Positions 34,243 to 47,848 of a stretch of 64,000 nt of DNA are shown one piece after another. Position numbers and translations under genes: made by a program. The DNA comes from Warburgia ugandensis (Eukaryota; Streptophyta; Magnoliopsida; Canellales; Canellaceae): positions 74,501,057 through 74,565,056 of the forward strand of contig CP141135.1 in assembly GCA_035236585.1 (NCBI GenBank), read 5' to 3'. The notes beneath the pieces were generated by a model. It saw nothing but the letters and a program-made list of their open reading frames with translations, was not told the DNA's origin and made no database searches. The stretch's first letter is position 1. Every line of letters starts with the position of its first letter.

Positions 34243-37117
34243 TGAGACCCCGGGCATTCTAAATTTGTTTCCAATACATAACAATAATAATAATAATAAT
34301 TTGCTTTATAAAATAGGCGGGATCCCTAAAAATAACAACTTGCAATTATCATAATTAACACAATGTTCGAAAGAAATCCCCGAGGGTCATCCCATATCCA
34401 AAACCACAATAATAAACAAAAATCAAATCGTCGGTACACTGAGCATGCGCAAAGTAAAATCACGACAAATCATACATAGTCATTAAAAGACAATAATAAG
34501 AATAATATGTCTAAATCCCTCAGGGCCCATCTATAATCACCACATCATACACATATCGACGGGTAAAGGTACACTATACAATAGTGTGGGTCCATTTTAT
34601 CCAAAATATAAACATCCAAGTATAGCCGGAAAGTCTAAACATAAGTCTAAGAGGCATACACTAAATAAATCTCTGATGTATAAAAAGGCATATGGTTATC
34701 GAGGTCCTCACTCAATCAATGTCACTCTACCTACATACCCTTAGCGCTATTGTGCTCCAAATTGAGGCATTGCTTTGTTTTGCAATGCCTCGGCAAGCTA
34801 TGCTTGTGTAGGTGATTTACATTCAATTAAAGCTTAATAAAATCACATGGTGCGAAGTATCAATATCATGGTGAATCTCATAGAATAAACATATATATGA
34901 CATGTCAAATAATCTGGCACCCATAAGGAAATAACATATGAAAATCATAAATCTGCACAAATCGCTATCAAGTCAAATCATCAAGACATACAAAGTATGA
35001 TCAAAACATGGACATGCATCCATCAAGACAATACGAGTCCACGTGCGTGGAAATATATGAATGCAAGTCATGATAAATAGGACATTGTACTAAAAACAAC
35101 CCCCAAGAGTGTCCCACGACCCTCAATCACTAGTGATGAGTACTCATACCAATCCAAGGTTCCTCCCGTTCAGCCGGTATCAGCCCTCAAAGTCACTCAC
35201 GACCTAGGCCATGCTTACCCCATTTCACCCAACATATAAATTCACACGAGCATATAGAATAATAGTATGGGATACTATGCTGCAGTGGCAACCACAACAG
35301 CATCTAAACCATTGCCGCTCCCCGTTTACACCTAAATGAGAGACTTTCTCCATCCCCATAGGGAGGAACGGACCCGTAGGGGGGACTACCCATGATACCA
35401 CCACCTACGTACCTGGCCATGTACCACTCAAGGGCGGTGTCTAATCATCATTGTTACAAAGTCAGAGAGCGGGTGGTCAACCCTACAACCCTCTTAGCAT
35501 AGTATCCACCGGGTAGAAGCACCCGCTATAAATCAACATGTCATAAACCATGGAAAAACTCTGTAAAATAACATTAATAAGTACGATCAAAGCCCATGAT
35601 AAATACATTCCATCACATGTAAACATGGTTAATCGCAAAATCGAATGTCATGCTACCAATAAGAAGTAAGAACATATTTATGTAAATATGATAAGACGCA
35701 AAAACACATGCCGTAAGAACTTTGGAGAACGAGTCATGATCACTAAAATCATCCATCACTTGACTTTCTCACATCTCAAAGTAAATAAATTCAAGTGATA
35801 ACTTCATTGATCTGGCCATGAATCCTGGATCAACGGCCCAGATCATCTAAGTACCTTCTATTGGGTCAATCATGTACTAGATGTAAGCTTTTCTAACCTC
35901 TAGACAATTATTTGTGGTCTTTGATCATCAATCTAAGTCATGATCCACTTAATTTATGCCTCTTAATCAATGAAAGGTCAGTCCATAACATCTCGTAAAA
36001 TTTGGAAACGATCTGACCATTGGATCGCTCCATAACATTCATAATTGACATCTGGTCATCAATTCTAACTATTTTTATCATAATCCATCTAATTTCAGTG
36101 TTTATTTAGTAATTTAAACATGTCTCCATAATTATACCTTGATCTGACGGTCAGATCGCTCTCTGATCAGCCAACCCCAAGGCACCTGATTAGATCAGTG
36201 GTCAAGATCACTTTTCTTAGCAATGACATGCAATGTATTTTGCTAATCCCCTAGATCATATCATATTTGGTGTATTTACTCAAGTTCTAAGGTCTAATCA
36301 TCCATTGATCAGCCTAATCTAGGTCTTCTAATAGTATTTAGTGATTTAACTATTTAAAAGGTTTTCAAATTTATCTTAAATTTAGGTCCGCATTGTTGAG
36401 ACAATCACAATGGATCTTTTGGATCATGATTTGGACCTTTGTAGCTCCAAAAAATCACATTTTTAGTGAATGGAAGGCCCAATTTCATCCAAAAATCAAT
36501 TATATATAAATATAAATAGGGCAACATCACCAAAATGTGCGCGTGTGACGCGAGTACGGCGCACGTCTCTCTTGCATGCTCCGTCACCGGGACACGCATG
36601 CACAATGGGCACCATAACGCACCCCGCGTGCGTCATGGTGCCCAGATGCACGCGCGTCCGCTGCACCTGAAGACAACGCGCTCGTCGTCTACGCATTGAG
36701 CATGCATTATGCACGGTGTGTCTTAGCTTGTGTCCTAGCGTCATGTCTGTTCATTGTCATCGGGGACGACAACCAAACTGGTTTGCCATTGCCGGAGACA
36801 ACGACCAGACTCTGGTTGTCGCTGGTGACCTCCATATGCCCATTTTTTGCTATTTTTACATTGTTTTGTCCAGTTTTTCGCCTACATTCCATTTTTAAGC
36901 TTCCCATCAACATATTTTTCCATTTTCTCATAATTTTATATGATTTTTACCACATTTATAAAAATCTCCTATAACTATTTTTCTGAGTTTTTCGACATCC
37001 CAACCGTCCGATCACCATGAAAATTCATGAATTTGTTCTTTGAGTCATCATTCACAAGATGAATGGATATTTCATTGGTTTATTTTGAAAGGAGTAGTAG
37101 CGCGTATCATGCTGCCA
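34243..37117 (-). mobile_element. Gypsy-type LTR, minus orientation (left arm of inverted repeat)
   Basis: Read on the minus strand this ends in a GGGTCTCACA-like terminus at 34243. From 36525 back to 34243 it is the inverted counterpart of 37118-39370. Landmarks shared in reverse order include AGCTACAAAGGTCCAAATCA, GAGTTTTTCCATGGTTTATG, TTGAGTGGTAC and GAGGCATTGCTTT. The 36526-37117 part resembles 48430-48840 in reverse, so it is probably the 5' part of this same LTR. No coding sequence. Confidence 0.75.
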
Positions 37118-39370
37118 TATTTATATTTACATATATAATTGATTTTTAGATGAAATGGGTTGTCGATTCACTAAAAATGTGATTTTTGGAGCTACAAAGG
37201 TCCAAATCATGATCCAAAAGATTCATTGTGATTGTCTTAATGACGCATACTTAAATTTAAGATAAAAACCTGGATCTAAACACCTTTTAAATAGTTAAAT
37301 CACTACATACTATTAGAAGACCTAGATTAGGCTGATCATTAGATGATCAGGCTTTAGAACTTGAGTAAATACACCAAATATGAGATGATATAGGGGATTA
37401 TCAAAATATATTGCATGTCATTGCTAAGAAAAGTGATCTTGACCATTGATCTAATCAGGTACCTTGGGGTTGGCTGATCAGAGAGCGATTTGACCATCAA
37501 ATTGAGGTATAATTATGGAGACATGTTTAAATTACTAAATAAATACTAAAATTAGAGGGATCATGATAAGAATAGTTAGAATTAATGATTAGATGTCAAT
37601 TATGAATGTTATGGAGCGATCCAACAGTCATATCGTCTCTAAATTTCACGAGATGTTAAGAACTGACCCTTTATTGATTAAGAGGCATAAACTAAGTGGA
37701 TCATGACTTAGATTGATGATCAAAGACCACAAATAATTGTCTAGAAGTTAGAAAAACCTACATCTAGTACAGGATTGACCCAATAGAGGGTACTCAAACA
37801 ATCTGCATCGTTGATCTAGAATTAACAGCCAAATCAATGAAGTTATCACTTGAATTTGTTTACTTTGAGATGTGCGAACATTAAGTGATAGATGACTTGT
37901 GATGTGACAGGTATGTTAGAGCACACGACGTGACATTGTCTACTCGCATGATTGGAGTACTGCGTTTATCGAGGTAGGTGATTTCATTTGAAATTTCTCT
38001 GTGATTTCAGTGATCATGATTTGTTCTCTAAAGTTCTTGTAGCATGTGTTTTTGTATCTTATCATGTTTACATAAATATGTTCCTACTTTTTGTTGGTAG
38101 TGTGACATTCGATTTTTCCAATAACCATGTTTACATGTGATGGACTATATTTATCATGAGCTTTGATCATACTTATTCATGTTATTTTACAGAGTTTTTC
38201 CATGGTTTATGACATGTTGATATATGACGGGTGCTTCTACCCAGAGGCTACTATGCTAGGAGGGTTGTAAGATTATCCACGCACCCTCTGTCTTTGTAAT
38301 GATGATGCTTAGACACTGCCCTTGAGTGGTACAGAGCCAGGTACGTAGGTGGTAGTGTCATGGGTAGTCTCTCCTATGGGTATGTTCCTCCCATAGGGAT
38401 GGAGAAAGTCTCCCATTTAGGTGTCGACGGGGAACGACAATGGTTTAGATCCTGTTTTGGTTGCTACTGCAACATAGTAGCTCATACTATTATTCGGTAT
38501 GCTCATGTGGATTTATATGTGGAGCGAACTAAGGTAAGCGGGGCCTAGGTTGTGAGTGACTCCGGGGGCTTATGCAAGTTACATAGGAGGAACCCAGGGT
38601 TGGTATGAGTACTCATCACCGATGATTGAGGGTCGTGGGACACTCTTGGGGTTTGTTTTTGGTACGGTGTCCTATTTATCATTACTTGCATTTATATATT
38701 TTCGTGCACATCGACTCGTATTGTCTTGATGGACGCATATCTATGTTTTGATCATGCTTTGTATGTCATGATAATTTGACTTAATAGCAATTTGTGCAGA
38801 CTTATGATTTTCATATGTTATTTCCTTATGGGTGCTCGATTATTTGACTTGTTATATATATATATATATATGTTTAGTTTATGAGATTCACTATGATATT
38901 GATACTTCGCACCACGTGATTTTATTAAGCTTTAATTGAATGTAAATCACCTACACAAGCATAGCTTGCTGAGGCATTGCTTTATTTGACAATGCCTCAG
39001 ATTTGGAGCGTGATAGCGTTAAGGGTATATAGGTGGAGCAATATTGATTGAGCGAGGACTTCAAGGACCATATGCGTTTTTGTACATCAGAGACTGATTT
39101 AGTGTACGTCTCTTAGACTTGTGTTTAGACTTTCGAGTTGTACTTGGATGTTTATATTTTGGATAAATTTGACCCATGGTGATCATGGATGGACCTTGGG
39201 GGATTTGGACATATTATTCTTATTATTGTCTTTTCACGACTGTGTATGATTTGTCATGGTTTTAATTTGAGCATGCTTAGTGTATCGACAATTTTATTTC
39301 TATTTATTATTGTGCTTTAGATATGGGATGACCCTTGGGGATTTCTTTCGAACCCATTGTGTGGCTGGCC
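37118..39370 (+). mobile_element. Gypsy-type LTR, plus orientation (5' LTR of the adjoining element)
   Basis: It precedes gag at 39533 and matches the 54.3-56.6 kb copy in the same orientation and the 34.2-36.5 kb copy inverted. It lacks the 5' part of the LTR. Its last portion differs from the other copies after GATTTCTTTCGAACCCATTG, so its 3' boundary is uncertain. The usual initiator-Met primer binding site is not evident after it. Confidence 0.7.
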
Positions 39371-39532
39371 ACATGCGGGCACCTGGTTTCGTGCTTAACA
39401 CGTAGGGATACTTGTTTCCTAAGGAGGGAAGATGTGAAGGCCTAGGTTTATTCCATCATCACCACTTTAAGTTCATGATTGAGATGGAGATAGGAGGAAT
39501 ACTTGTACGATGTGATATTGAATCATTGATAG

Positions 39533-40700
39533 ATGGCTCCTTGACAGAAGACTAGGTCCACTCCTGCTCCACTAGTTGCTACCCCTGCCATGACACCAGG
39601 ACAAGGGGATCAGGAGGCGAATATAGTGGCCCGCATAGTTCAGGACCTTATGCCACATTTTACTCAGCAGATGACACAGCAGGTTCCGACAGTAGTACAG
39701 GCTATTCACTTTGCTCACCCGGTGATGACTATTGGAGCCCAGGGGGATACATCAGTGCAATCATCTCACTAGGTACCAACAGCTCTTATGCTAGGAGCTA
39801 CAGAGGGAGGAGCCTCGAGCGCACACAATCCATTGGCAAAGTAGCTTGAGAGGTTCCAGAGGATGGAACCCTCCTTCTGTGGGGAAGGAGATATAGCAGT
39901 GGCGTAGAGATGGTTATTTGAGGTCGAGAAGGTTTTCGAGGGGATGATGGTCCATTTGGAGGACCAGGTGAGTTTAGTGACCTACTTATTGACTGGAAAG
40001 GGTGGGTTTTGGTGGAAGACTCAGCAGAAGATACCCCCCCCATCCTCAGCAGCACTATCATGGAAGGACTTCAGGAGGATCTTCGATGAGCAATACTTTC
40101 CTCCTCATGCCCTACATGCTATGAAGAGGGAGTTCGCCATGTTAGCACGAGTATGACGATTCAACAATATTTGAACCGACTCAGTAGACTACAAAGATTC
40201 ACATCTGCCCCTTTTGCCTCAAATTATGAGGCGACGAATAGATTTGTTGACGAGGTGGTGCTGCAGTTGAGGCATGAGGTACTTATCACACACCCGGCCA
40301 TGGTGAGGTAGGCTGTAGACATAGCTTTTGTGCTTGAAAGAGACCTGGTATGGAGCAGAGGAGAGATGAGTCAGCCCTTTAAGAGCAAGAGACCCTTCAC
40401 ATCCACATAGCCTCAGGGGAGCTCAGACTAGCAATACCCTCCTAGAGAGAGGAGAGATCAGGGCAGGAGAGTGTGCCCTCATTGTAAGGGCCGACACGTG
40501 GAGTGAGCATGCCCATGACAAGGTCGTTAGCATCAGAGCCCACAGCAATTCCACCAGTAGTGACAGTAGCCTTTCCAGCTGAGACAGTCATTCAAATGTT
40601 ACAGTTGTGGCGAGATAGGGCATACAATAAGAGACTGCCTGAGAGGTCACAGTAGTGAGGATAGATGCCACTACAGAGACAACTCTGCATAGTCAGGGAC
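39533..40700 (+). pseudogene. Ty3/gypsy gag remnant with CCHC zinc knuckle
   Basis: The presumed start ATG at 39533 is followed by three codons and a TGA. Then come TRSTPAPLVATPAMTPGQGD and MPHFTQQMTQQVPTVVQAIH. The capsid region (MVHLEDQVSLVTYLLTGKGG, LSWKDFRRIFDEQYFPPHAL) runs through several stops. A zinc knuckle CYSCGEIGHTIRDC is intact at 40597-40638. Layout and motifs fit a chromovirus gag. Confidence 0.9.
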
Positions 40701-40737
40701 GTGTTTTACTTTGGGGTAGGCACAACCGTCGAACCAG

Positions 40738-42612
40738 GTGGTGGAAGGTACTTTCTTAGTAGTTGATAGACATGCTAGAGTTCTTTTTTACTTGGGGTCT
40801 ACACATTCATTTATTTCACATACATTTGCATCATGTCTGGACTTACACACGTGTGAGTTAACATTTGGGTTAGATGTATTGATGCTCGTAGGAGAGACAA
40901 TAGAGGCTACAGAGTACCTCGAGAGGGTACCAGTAGGAATATTAGGGGTTAGGATGGATGCTAACCTCATCCTCTTGGATATAGTGGGTTTTGATGTTAT
41001 CTTGGGGATAAACTAGTTAGCGATGTTTTGGGTTACGATAGACTACCATAAGAAGCAGATTATATGTAGTGTACTAGATCGACTAGTTGTCATAGTTCAG
41101 GGTAGGAGGAGTATTAGTGGCCCTTGTGTTATCTCAGCCATGAGAGTAGCTCGGTGTTACGCTCAAGGTTGTCGAGTGTTTTTGGCCTATGTCACGACTA
41201 TTGATAGTGAGCAGCCATGGATTGAGGAGATAAACATGGTGCGAGAGTTTGCCGATTTATTCCCAGATGAGCTGCTAGGACTACCCGCACGCAGGAAGAT
41301 CTATTTTACCATAGACTTGGTATTGAGTACAGCGCCATCTCTAAGGTGTCCTACAGGAAGGCCCTACAGAGTTGAGAGAGCTTCAAGTACAGTTGTAGGA
41401 GCTTCTGGATAAGGGTTTCATCAGGTTGAGTGGATCTCCTTGAGGAGCACTAGTGCTCTTCATTAAGAAGAAGGATAGGTCTTTGAGGCTGTGCATAGAC
41501 TACCAATTACTGAACAGTGTTGCTGTAAAGAACAGGTACCCCTTGCCTCGTATTGATGACTTATTTGACTAGTTGCAGTTAGTACAGGTATTATCGAAGA
41601 TTGACTTGAGATCAAGTTACCATCAGTTGAGGATTAGGGAGAAGGATATCCCTAAGACTGCGTTTAGGAGTTGGTGTGGCCATTATGAGTTTTTTGTGAT
41701 GCCTTTTGGGTTGACGAATGTGCCGGCAGTGTTCATGGACTTGATGAACAGGGTATTCCGAGTGTATTTAGATAAGTTTGTGATTATCTTCGTGGATGAT
41801 ATCCAGGTCTACTCTCCTAGCTACGAGGCTCACACGGAGCATCTTCGCACTATGTTAGACATGCTTCGCCATCATCGCCTGTATGCAAAGCTCAGTAAGT
41901 GTGACTTTTGGTTAGGATAGGTGCAATTTTTGGGGCACGTGTCCAAGGATGGTGTGGTCGTGGACCCGGCCAAGGTAAAGGCAGTTTTGCATTGGGGGAG
42001 GCCTACGACAATGATAGAGATTCATAGCTTCCTAGGTTTAGCAGGTTACTACTGACGATTCATTGAGGGGTTCTCGAGGATTGCCTTGCCCATGACCACC
42101 TTGACTAGGAAGGACACTAGGTTTGTCTAGGTTGATGCTTGTGAGGAGGGCTTTCAGGAGCTCAAGAGGAGGTTGACTACCGCATCAGTACTAGCCCTAC
42201 CTTTAGGTTCGGGTGGTGTTTTGTGATACATCAAGCAGAGGTTTAGGAGTAGTGTTGATGCAGCATGAGGGGGTTATCGTTTATGCGTTAAGATAGCTGA
42301 AGACGCATGAGGTGAATTACCCAACTCATGATTTAGAGTTGGCAGTAGTGGTGTTCGTGTTGAGGTTCTGGAGACACTATTTGTAAGGTGAGAAATTTGA
42401 GCTATACACTGACCATAAGAGCCTTAAGTATTTCTTAATGTAGAGTGATTTAAACATGAGGTGGAGGAGATGGATGGAGTACCTTAAGGACTTCGACTTC
42501 ACCATAGAGTGCCACCTAGGGAAGGCCAACGTTATTGCAGATGCCTTGAGTAGGAAGTCGAGGGTGATAATTGCCAACCTCTCAACTCGATCCAGGTTTC
42601 TTAACAGGATCA
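40738..42612 (+). pseudogene. Ty3/gypsy protease, reverse transcriptase and RNase H remnant
   Basis: Protease: LFYLGSTHSFISHTFASCL at 40780-40840, where the family has DSG; the catalytic Asp is Tyr here. [57 protein letters not shown] and [11 protein letters not shown], with the FVDD motif at 41789-41800. RNase H: YTDHKSLKYF and DFDFTIECHLGKANVIADAL near 42405-42550. Many in-frame TAG codons interrupt it, so it cannot produce a working polyprotein. Confidence 0.93.
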
Positions 42613-42699
42613 TTTAGGCATAGAGTAGTGATGCTGAGACACAGGGCATGGCCGATAAGGCCAATTTTTTCAGAGGGTCAGATGGAGGTGTCAGGTATA

Positions 42700-43995
42700 G
42701 GAGTAGATTGGTTGTGCCTACAGATGATCAGTTAAGACACAACTTGCTCCACAAGGCACACCAGTCCCCATAATCTATTCATCCTGGAGATACGAAGATG
42801 TACCAGGATCTTAAATGACACTTTTGGTGTGGGATGAAGAGGGATATTGGTGAGTGTGTGGCATGATGTTTAACATGTTAACAGGTCAAGGCAGAGCATT
42901 AGCGACCAGCTAGGTTGTTGTAGACATTGGACCTTTCAGAGTGGAATTGGAACCACCTAACTATGGATTTTATAGTGGGCCTGCCGAGGACCGCTAGTGA
43001 GCATGACATGATATGGGTCATAATCAACAGATTGATGAAGTTCGCCCATTTTCTCCCCATTAGACAAACTTAGACCATGGATAGCTTGGCGAAGCTGTAT
43101 GTGAGGGAGGTCGTGAGCCGACATAGGGTGCCATTGAAGATTATCTTAGAGTGAGACACACGGTTCACCTCGAAGTACTGGTAGAGTGTACAGGAGGCTC
43201 TAGGGTCAAAGTTGAGATTCAGTACGACATTCCACCCCTGGACAGATGCCAGACTGAGAGGACCATCCAGACAGTGGAGGACATGTTGAGGGCCTACATC
43301 ATGGATTGGAGAGGTAGCTGGGATGAGCATTTGCTACTCGTAGAGTTTGCATATAATAACAGCTACCATGCGAGTATCGGTATGGCGCCTTATGAGGAGC
43401 TTTATGGCAAGCCCTGCCTGTCTCCCTTGTGCTGGAGTGACGTGGGAGAGAGATGGGCCGTGAGGTTAGAGTTGATTGAGCAGTGTGCAGAGGAAGTCTG
43501 ACTCATTCGAAGATGATTATTGGTAGCTCACAGTCGCTAAAAGAGCTATGCTGATAGGAGACGGAAGGACTTGGAGTTCGAGGTTGGAGAGCATGTATTT
43601 TTTAGAGTTTCCCCTTTGAAGGGCTTGATGAGATTTGGTGTCAGGGGGAAACTCAGTCCCAGATACATTGGTCTTTTCAAGATCCTACACAGAGTCAAAC
43701 CATTTGCATATCAATTAGCCTTACCCCTGTGGCTGGCTGGAGTGCATGACATTTTCCACAATTCCATGCTGAGGAAGTACGTGTTGGATCCATCCCACGT
43801 ACTAGAGCAGATCCCACCGGAGGTACGGCCTAACTTGACATTCGAAGAATGCCTTATACTGATCTTGGACAGTAAGATTTAGGCGTTGAGAACTAAGACA
43901 TTTCTTTTGTCAAGGTCCTTTGGCAGCATCATTCGATGCAGGAGGCTACTTGGGAGTTAGAGGATGAGATGAGGCGGACCTATCTAGAGCTCTTC
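42700..43995 (+). pseudogene. Ty3/gypsy integrase and chromodomain-like tail
   Basis: Integrase blocks: zinc-binding region near 42740-42880, core DFIVGLPRT-like text near 42965, QTERTIQTVEDMLRAYIMDW near 43250-43310 and LVEFAYNNSYHASIGMAPYE near 43335-43395. The C-terminal part has GKLSPRYIGLFKILHRV, VHDIFHNSMLRKYVLDPSHV and PPEVRPNLTFEE, and then a chromodomain-like tail (LRTKTFLL, WELEDEMRRTYLELFS in shifted frames). This tail is typical of the Tekay/Del chromovirus lineage. Stops and frame changes throughout. Confidence 0.9.
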
Positions 43996-44053
43996 TCTTG
44001 AGGTAAGTATATTTTAAAATTTGAGAACAAAATTTTCTATAAGGTTGGTAGAA

Positions 44054-44220
44054 TGTAATATCCGACATTTTTAAAATTTAGAAATATTTAATTTTTGGGA
44101 ATTATGGGAAATTAGAAATTTTAAGAAATTGGGAAAGATAGCAAATTTCTCAAAATTTCCAATTTTCCATAATTCCCCAAAATTAAATATTTCTAGAATT
44201 TAAAAATAGTGGATATTACA
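44054..44220. repeat. Fold-back of two gypsy LTR starts
   Basis: TGTAATATCC at 44054 and GGATATTACA ending at 44220 are perfect inverted ends. The inner 65-70 bases of each side also pair (for example AGAAATATTTAATTTT on both). The left half follows a GAATGTAATATCC context typical of the 3' LTR start of gypsy elements, so the structure is a truncated 3' LTR facing an inverted copy of its own start. No target-site duplication is visible. Confidence 0.85.
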
Positions 44221-44849
44221 TCAACTTTACTCGATGGCTTGTTTCTTATTAGTTGTCTTTGTTCAAACAATTTAAAATGTATTTTAATTAAAAGTCCAAA
44301 TTTTAAAAGTGATTCCTCATGGGATTGACCCGCACTTGTACATTTATGTTACAATATACCTGTGCACTTGTGGTATTTTTTTAAGTAAGCATCACTTGGG
44401 TAATAATCCATGCCCAAATATCCTTACTATCTGGTCTTTGTTAACATTACTTGACCTAAGATGCCATATGGGGAATCATCTTTAGAGAGCAAATAATAGT
44501 AAGAAAGAAGGACTAACTTTATTAATATTAGTGGAAACAAATTTTAAGTCAAGTTTATAAGGTCCATTATATAGGACTTAGGAGGACAAAACACTCTCCT
44601 TCTATCCAAATGTAGTTATTTTTCCATAATACCTCACTTCTAGGCCTTTTTGAGCAAGCTTTGGAACATATAAAGATCACACCTAAAGCTCGATGTAAAG
44701 GGAACCTTGATCAGTGTAAGGTGCCTCCCACTAGGGGGCTGAAGCCTAACCAGCCATTAGCCTTGTACATCACAAAAACTACTATTGCACATGAATACCA
44801 TGTGCTCACCTATATCATTTTCTTTAAAGTCATAAAACAATTCTCTATC
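44221..44849. other. Repeat-like intergenic DNA
   Basis: Without a recognisable domain. Lies between the truncated gypsy 3' end and the 3' edge of the minus-strand copia gag remnant. Confidence 0.4.
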
Positions 44850-47089
44850 ATTCACAATGTGACAAGTCAAAAACATAATTAAGCAACCATTCATCTTCAT
44901 CCAATTCCATGAGTAATGTTTCAAAGATCATGTAGATGATATCTTCTCCCTTGAATTTGCTATCACAATTTAGTCCCTCACCCCCTCTCTTGCTTTTCCT
45001 AAAATAGTTAGCTTTAACATATCTTGTCTGACAACATATCAAGTAGGGTCCTTTCCTCTTACCCTTATCAAATCCACTAACTATGGGTTTGTTCCCCTTT
45101 TAAAATTTATTTTCTTGCCATGATTTGATTTATCTTATAAAATGAATCCTTGTCTTTTATCTTTAAACAAATTCACATGAAAACTTTTTTTTATAAGTCT
45201 CTTCTCTCTCTTTCTTAGACTTCAACTCCTAACATGGACACGAGATTGTTCATTGTCACAATGACTCCTAAAGTAAAGCAACAATTGTAAATCCCAAGAA
45301 GCAGACAAAATATTAAGAGTTGTAGCTACCTGTAACTTTTTAGGTTATTATACTCGCCAATGCTTTAGCCACAACTGACACAGAGTGAACTATTGCAATC
45401 ACACTATCAAACTCTCTCATTTGCATATTATTATATTTTTTCACTAGAAGAAATATATAAGATTCATAGTTCTTCCTATACTATGCAGCCACAACATTGT
45501 TCAACACATAGTAGGTAGGATGCATCTCAAATATGATTTTAATATCTAGACAATGAAAATCAACATTATATACCTCACATTTCTATCGTCCATAAGAAAC
45601 TTTTGATACGTTTGACGCTATATTTTATAGTAGCATCAATAAGTGGTTTCGGAACCACCACAACAAGTACATATTCAATTGAGTCTTGGAGGAGTATATG
45701 ATTAATTATCCTCTTCCACATTAGGTAATTGTACCATTCAACTTCCTAGTCTTGCTAAGTTTAGAGATTATCATTTTGGAAGTCATTATTATTGTGACAC
45801 TAGCAATTTAACGTATCAAGAACAACTTTCTATTAATTTAATGTTCAACTAATTGCAAATTACAGTAATTACCTAAAATACTAATCAAAGTTTCAAAATA
45901 TACGTACAACTCAAGACTATGTAGATCATTTTATGCGATTTTAGAATTAATCTAGAACAACTAGTTTTTTATGTAAATGAGAAATTATAGTGTATACCTC
46001 CACTCTCTAGAGTTAAAAATTTAAACATTATCTAGTTCACAAAAACTAGTAATTCTTAAGAAACTACCAATTAACAATGTTTAACATTTATACAATTTTT
46101 TTAATTTAGCAGTTATATACTAATTGTCACAATGTTCTAAAATTAGAAACTTGTTCTATAGCTAAATTAGAATAGTAAACTATTAAAACCATGCTTCATA
46201 GAATAGGAAGATGAAGTACAAACATACATGGCTATTCACAAATTATTTTTAAGCACTTATTCTCAATTTTAAAATAATATGCAATAAATAGATAAAATAA
46301 AATAAAATATAAACATGTAAACCAAAGATGCTACTAATCAGGCATATTTCATTGTTTATATATAAAATAATAACAAAAATTACCATCTAAAATAGTCCCC
46401 ATCTAGATGATAATTATAAGCTAAATATTGGAAACAAAAATTGCCCTATTTTACCTCTAATTAACCTTTCTAATAGGTCAATAAAATAAGAATATTTTTA
46501 ATTTTAAAATTACTTAAAAATCAAAGAAATTAATCTATAAAAATATACAATTTTAAAATGAAATTGAGTATATAATGTGTCTAATGATTTAGCATAAATA
46601 TATTACTACAATCGAGAGAAAACAAACAAGATCTAAAACTTTAATTTAGAACAATCACTTGGCTTACCTTAGATTGGCTTTTTGAAGGAATTATAGGAGC
46701 AAAAATAGTCTTGTATTTTAGTTCCTCGGATTACTTCACAAAAGCATAAATCATTGCTTAAAACTTACATCAAATTAATGCTTAAACTATGTAGCAAATC
46801 ATGCTTAAAAAATGTGATCCATCAATGAAAATAGACATGAAAAGTCACGCCTAAAATTAAAGAAAAATCAAGTAGAATTTGGCCAACTAATTTTGTCAAT
46901 AATTAGGAAAAAAACAAGTTTTAATAGAATTGAACAAATATTGCCCAATTTTCACACAAAAAATCTTTTAAAAAGTGCATATTATTGATCTATTTTTTGC
47001 TAGAATTTTCATATATAAATTTCTAATTAATTAGATTATTAGATTATATATAATTGATCTAAAACATTTGACACGTGCTCTGATATCAA
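44850..47089 (-). mobile_element. Ty1/copia leader and gag remnant (minus orientation)
   Basis: On the minus strand, 47089-47077 is TTGATATCAGAGC, close to the initiator-Met primer binding site TGGTATCAGAGC. A long AT-rich leader follows (47070 to about 45800), matching the leader at 60.9-62.3 kb. The end of gag is at about 45200-44900 (GKRKGPYLICCQTRYVKANY, a degraded zinc knuckle). The 63.3-63.5 kb copy shows the same region. No protease or RT remains on the left. Confidence 0.75.
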
Positions 47090-47848
47090 TGTTTGTCTTA
47101 GATGCTCCATGTCATGCACTACATGCAAACCAACAAACAATAAATACAAAAAAATTACAACCTTTGCAGTACAATATGATAGTCAATAATTTAAATTTAA
47201 GTCACAAAAAGCATAGGCCTTACCTTTGTCAATGGATAGAGTTTCTCCTAGATCTTTTTCTTTAAAACATCAGTAGATGGAAATGAACCTATATACTAAA
47301 CAACAAAAAGGAGACATTGGTAACTTAGGTAACAAAGAAAATCTTTACCAAACTTTCTTCCCAATCAATACTTCAAAGCATGCATTAGGACTTCCAATAG
47401 ATGAAATAAGTTGAATTATTTTAACCCATCCAACTTTTCTCCCTAAAAAAACTGCACCTAGAGAAAACCACTAAGAGAAAAAAACCCTAAAAGTTTCGTA
47501 AGCTTTTCCTCTCTTGGTATATCTTATTTATAGTATACGATTTTTCTTTTTTATATTTAGAAGTCTTTCGTACTTGGCTTACTTGCTTATCAAGCTTTGA
47601 TGACCTATAATCTTAGTTTTCTAATGCCTCTAAATTGATTTAGACAATTCTAATTAAATGGAGGGAACTTACTTATAGCTAACTCTAAGTTAAATGACCA
47701 ATACAGAGCTTGTTCATATTAAACTAAATGTGTCTCTTTAATCTAAACCATCAAGATCAAGTTGATTAGGCCAATATAATGATTAGACACTTGATTAGCT
47801 TAATATCCTAAGCTAGATCTTGATCCTATGCTTTAATTAACCACTAGG
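47090..47848 (-). mobile_element. Copia 5' LTR (minus orientation)
   Basis: Abuts the primer-binding-site-like sequence on its left and is collinear with 26718-27476 (same orientation) and, inverted, with 60560-60900. Its outer end is CCTAGTGGTTAATTAA on the minus strand. No coding sequence. Confidence 0.8.
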
